Source of the DNA: Defluviitaleaceae bacterium
GTDB lineage: Bacteria > Bacillota > Clostridia > Lachnospirales > WQUN01
Direction of reading: 5' to 3'
Assembly: GCA_009777845.1 (NCBI GenBank)
Contig: WRLD01000009.1
Location: forward strand, 21,059-85,058
DNA length: 64,000 bases
The notes beneath the pieces are model-generated. The model was given only the letters and a program-made list of their open reading frames with translations, was not told the DNA's origin and ran no database searches. Below, in pieces: positions 60,833-64,000 of the stretch (its first letter is position 1; every line of letters begins with the position of its first letter). Both the position numbers and the translations under genes were made by a program.

Positions 60833-62818
60833 CTACACTAACGCCTTAGCCCTATTTACAACATTCTCCACCGTAAGCCCAAGCTCCCCAAACAGCACAG
60901 CCGCAGGCGCGGAAGCCCCAAAATGGTCTATTCCAATCACATCGCCGTCAAGTCCAGTGTACTTATGCCACCCGAAGGGCGAGCCAGCCTCTACAGCAAG
61001 CCTTGCGCGTACCGCTTTTGGCAGAATTTCCTCTTGCTCGGGGTAGGGGAGAGTGTCAAATACTTCCAATGAGGGCATACTTATTACCCGCGCGTGTATT
61101 CCCGCCTCTTTCAAAATAGGCTGTGCCTTGTAAATAAGCTCCACCTCCGAGCCGCTCGCCATAAGCAGAATGTCGGGCTTGCCAGTGGCTGGGTTTGTTT
61201 CGTCCTTTAATATATACGCGCCCTTTAGTGCAGATTTGCCTGTTTCTGGGAGTAGGGGAAGATTTTGGCGCGAGAGAATTAACGCCGTAGGCCCGTCGGT
61301 TTTGTTTAACGCGTACGCCCATGCGGCGGCGGTTTCCTTTGTGTCGCAGGGGCGGAATACCGTGAAATTGGGTATGCTTCGCAGTGAAGCAAGCTGTTCT
61401 ATGGGCTGATGTGTCGGGCCGTCCTCGCCTACGCCGATAGAATCGTGGGTCAAAATGTAAATTACTGGAAGCCCCATTAACGCGGAAAGGCGCATGGACG
61501 GCTTCATATAGTCGCAGAAAACAAAGAAGCCTGCCACATAAGGGCGTAAACCGCCGTACGCGGCGAAAGCGTTCGCAATAGCCGTCATCGCGTGTTCGCG
61601 TATGCCAAAATGCAAATTTGAACCGTCGGGCGCTTCCTTTGAGTACGATTTCCTGTCTTTCATCATAGAAAGCGTAGACGGCGCAAGGTCTGCCGAGCCG
61701 CCAAAAAGATTAGGCACGACCTTAGACAGCCTATTCAACATAATTTCAGAAGAAGCGCGGGTTGCGATATTTCCGTCACATTGCCACAGCTCGTCCCATT
61801 TTTCGAGGTCTACGGGCAGCCTTCCGCTCTGCCAAATTTCCCATTCTTGCCATAGGGTAGGGTAGGCGGCTTTATACGCCGCAACTAGCTTGTTCCAGTC
61901 GTCCTCCCACGCTTGGGCGGTTTTTTGCCACTCCTTGGCGGCCTCCGCTACTTGGTCGGGTACGTGAAATTCCTCGTCTGTATTCCAGTTTAATTTTGCC
62001 TTGGTGGCGGCTAGGGCTTCCGCGCCTAGGGGCGAGCCATGCACGCCAGATGTGCCTTGCTTGGGCGAGCCGTAGCCTATAGTCGTTTTTATTTCAATGA
62101 GCGAGGGCTTGTCCGTTAGCTTCGCCTTTTCAATCGCGGCGAGAATTTGTGCCAAATCGTTGCCGTCCTCTATTTTCTGCACGTCCCAGCCGTATGCCTC
62201 AAAGCGTTTGCCTACATTTTCAGTAAAAGAAATGTCTGTAGAACCCTCGATGGTAATATCGTTGGAGTCGTACAGGAGAATTAGCTTGTTTAACGCCAAG
62301 GTACCAGCAAGGGAAACGGCTTCGGCGGCTACGCCCTCTTGCAAACAGCCGTCGCCGCAAAGCGCGTAGGTATAATGGTCTACAATTTTTATGTCGGGCT
62401 TGTTAAATTTTGCGGCTAGGTGGCTTTCCGCCCATGCGAAGCCTACGGCGTTAGCCACGCCCTGCCCCAGCGGGCCTGTCGTTATTTCTACGCCGTCCGT
62501 GTGGGCGTATTCGGGGTGGCCGGGTGTTTTTGAACCCCACTGGCGGAAATTTTTCAAATCGTCAATAGACACATCGTAGCCGAAAACGTGCAACAAGCTA
62601 TACAGCAAGGACGAGCCATGCCCCGCGGAAAGCACAAAGCGGTCACGATTAGCCCATTTGGAGTTTTTTGGATTATGCTTCATTACGCCGCCCCAAAGGG
62701 CGGTTGCCATAGGCGCTGCGCCTAGCGGAAGCCCTGGGTGGCCGCTGTTTGCTTTTTGTACCGCTTCCGCGCTTAAAAAACGCAGTGTATTTACCGTATT
62801 TTCTGATAAAATTGTCAC
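60833..62818 (-). CDS. tkt: Transketolase
   Basis: 661 residues. Thiamine-diphosphate enzyme of the pentose-phosphate pathway. [13 protein letters not shown] is the ThDP/Mg motif, [20 protein letters not shown] the mid-domain motif and [16 protein letters not shown] the N-terminal one. The GTG start overlaps the fsa stop (GTGA), so both are co-translated. A single-chain form, not the split N/C type common in some Clostridia. Confidence 0.96.
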   Translation of the reverse strand: MTILSENTVNTLRFLSAEAVQKANSGHPGLPLGAAPMATALWGGVMKHNPKNSKWANRDRFVLSAGHGSSLLYSLLHVFGYDVSIDDLKNFRQWGSKTPGHPEYAHTDGVEITTGPLGQGVANAVGFAWAESHLAAKFNKPDIKIVDHYTYALCGDGCLQEGVAAEAVSLAGTLALNKLILLYDSNDITIEGSTDISFTENVGKRFEAYGWDVQKIEDGNDLAQILAAIEKAKLTDKPSLIEIKTTIGYGSPKQGTSGVHGSPLGAEALAATKAKLNWNTDEEFHVPDQVAEAAKEWQKTAQAWEDDWNKLVAAYKAAYPTLWQEWEIWQSGRLPVDLEKWDELWQCDGNIATRASSEIMLNRLSKVVPNLFGGSADLAPSTLSMMKDRKSYSKEAPDGSNLHFGIREHAMTAIANAFAAYGGLRPYVAGFFVFCDYMKPSMRLSALMGLPVIYILTHDSIGVGEDGPTHQPIEQLASLRSIPNFTVFRPCDTKETAAAWAYALNKTDGPTALILSRQNLPLLPETGKSALKGAYILKDETNPATGKPDILLMASGSEVELIYKAQPILKEAGIHARVISMPSLEVFDTLPYPEQEEILPKAVRARLAVEAGSPFGWHKYTGLDGDVIGIDHFGASAPAAVLFGELGLTVENVVNRAKALV

Positions 62819-63459
62819 TTTTGCACGCCCTCCCAGTCCTTTAGGAAACGCTCAATACCGCTGTCTGTAAGCGGGTGGTTAAGCATTTGCACGAATGTGG
62901 GGTAGGGGATTGTTGCTATATGCGCGCCAAGGCGTGCCGCGGAGATTACATGAATTGGGTTGCGAATACTTGCGGCAATAATTTCTGTTTTGATGCCGTG
63001 TACGTCAAAAATGTCGCATATTTCCTCGATTAGATTCATGCCGTCCATGCCAATATCGTCAAGCCTGCCAAGGAACGGGCTTACATAGGTCGCGCCCGCC
63101 CGCGCCGCAAGCAGAGCCTGCACCGTAGAGAAAACAAGCGTTACGTTTGTTTTAATATTTTTTTCCGTAAGGATTTTTGTGGCTTTTAAGCCCTCGGCGG
63201 TCATAGGGATTTTAATTACAATATTTTTATGAATTTTAACAAGCTCGAGGGCTTCCTTTACCATGCCGTCCGCCTTGGTGTCGATTACCTCCGCGCTAAT
63301 CGGCCCGTCCACAATCGTTGTAATTTCCTTTACTACCTCGGCAAAATCGCGCCCTTCCTTGGCGATAAGTGATGGATTAGTTGTTACTCCGCAGATTACG
63401 CCCCATTCGTTTACCTCGCGTATATGGGATACGTTGGCGGTGTCGATAAATAATTTCAT
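62815..63459 (-). CDS. fsa: Transaldolase, FSA/TalC type
   Basis: 214 residues. The Schiff-base lysine lies in NIVIKIPMT and other signature parts are [21 protein letters not shown] and [11 protein letters not shown]. Small transaldolases of this type pair with transketolase in Clostridia to run the non-oxidative pentose-phosphate pathway. Upstream lies only an 18-bp palindrome and repeats. Confidence 0.92.
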   Translation of the reverse strand: MKLFIDTANVSHIREVNEWGVICGVTTNPSLIAKEGRDFAEVVKEITTIVDGPISAEVIDTKADGMVKEALELVKIHKNIVIKIPMTAEGLKATKILTEKNIKTNVTLVFSTVQALLAARAGATYVSPFLGRLDDIGMDGMNLIEEICDIFDVHGIKTEIIAASIRNPIHVISAARLGAHIATIPYPTFVQMLNHPLTDSGIERFLKDWEGVQK

Positions 63460-63550
63460 TTTATTTGCTCCTCTCGTGGTTTCATACCTGTGACTTTATT
63501 TTGCCATAAAAAAGAATATTTTACAACAGGGGATTGATGTGGAAAGACAT

Positions 63551-63590
63551 CACATCTATTCGCAAAAGACAACTTTTGCGAATAGATGTG
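63551..63590. repeat. Perfect 18-bp palindrome with four-base loop
   Basis: CACATCTATTCGCAAAAG / CTTTTGCGAATAGATGTG around ACAA, 92 bases upstream of fsa. It has no T-tract on either strand. Confidence 0.8.
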
Positions 63591-63672
63591 GGTAAATTTG
63601 CGTATATGGTGAAAATCCTGCAACTATGCACTACAGGTCATACACTATATAGGTCATACACGACAGGTTCTT

Positions 63673-63783
63673 GTAGGGGGCGGACTTGTCCGCCCCGAGG
63701 TATGCACGCTCGTCAATTCGGGGCGGGTAACGTCCATTAACGCAGAATGAGGCAACCTCGGGACGGATAAATCCGTCCCCTAC
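63673..63783. repeat. GGACGGAT element, copy 12
   Basis: 111 bp, GTAGGGGGCGG to CCGTCCCCTAC. Confidence 0.88.
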
Positions 63784-63821
63784 AAAAAAACCTGCAAGGG
63801 TGTGAATCTGTGTAGGTTCTT

Positions 63822-63989
63822 GTAGGGGGCGGACTTGTCCGCCCCGAGGTATGCACGCTCGTCAATTCGGGACGGATAACGTCCATTAAGCAGGCAGTAA
63901 GGTGTTGTCTAAGTGGTTTTCTTAGACAACACCGCACGCCGACCAACGCAGAGCGAGGCAACCTCGGGACGGATAAAACCCGCCCCTCC
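63822..63989. repeat. GGACGGAT element, copy 13, with 57-bp nested hairpin
   Basis: 168 bp. Insert at 63890-63946 is identical to that in copy 7 (47137-47193) and at the same position. No other gene is seen from 63460 to the window end. Confidence 0.9.
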
Positions 63990-64000
63990 AAAAAAACCCT

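Overview
The window looks like chromosome from an endospore-forming, flagellated member of the Clostridia. The markers are a SCIFF peptide with its radical-SAM maturase, YunB- and CwlD-type sporulation genes, a CodY-type regulator downstream of topA, the mbl-flgF-flgG block, SLH-domain surface proteins, copper-amine-oxidase-like stalk domains and a dockerin-like tail. SCIFF is essentially confined to Clostridia, so class is fairly safe; family or genus cannot be told from the sequence.

Layout. 1-6.5 kb: nrnA(end)-truB-ribF, lysA, mbl, flgF, flgG and a rod-binding protein, all on +. 6.5-9.5 kb (-): AraC regulator, an ABC permease and its lipoprotein, tRNA-Thr and a 50-residue zinc-ribbon protein. 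9.5-13.6 kb (+): GH130 phosphorylase, RhuM protein, Amt-PII fusion. 14.3-19.8 kb: SLH protein with a minisatellite, then an AT-rich patch with HepT/MntA, a DinJ-type antitoxin broken by an amber codon, a HEPN-like protein and an XRE regulator. 19.8-27.1 kb: yunB, a TPR membrane protein, a DHH phosphoesterase, SCIFF and maturase, yebC and a secreted protein. 27.1-33.4 kb (-): GNAT/VOC/GNAT genes separated by related spacers, prs, recA, another GNAT, a PIN gene pair and a lipoprotein. 34.3-42.3 kb (-): pgi, a subtilisin-like protease, a vapBC remnant, a five-gene overlapping operon and a second SLH protein. 42.5-44.2 kb (+): csp, tmk, cwlD. 44.2-55.6 kb (-): a sugar-sensor/GGDEF protein, small hypotheticals, codY-topA-dprA and a 1043-residue tubulin-like GTPase. 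55.6-64 kb: a DUF6273 gene with a truncated duplicate, a phosphatase/PIN operon, an aldo/keto reductase, a flavin-binding protein, and tkt-fsa.

The most unusual content is repetitive. (i) Palindromic elements sit in frame inside coding sequence: two in the SCIFF maturase and one in a signal peptide, reminiscent of Rickettsia palindromic elements. (ii) A 110-bp GGACGGAT-type double-hairpin element occurs about 13 times between genes; two copies carry an identical 57-bp hairpin insertion at the same position. (iii) It often adjoins ATCCG-rich repeats and a degenerate 15-bp tandem array. (iv) A short leader hairpin stands before the start codons of three unrelated genes. These repeats also create many false ORFs.

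All calls come from reading sequence and translations; no database search or folding program was run.
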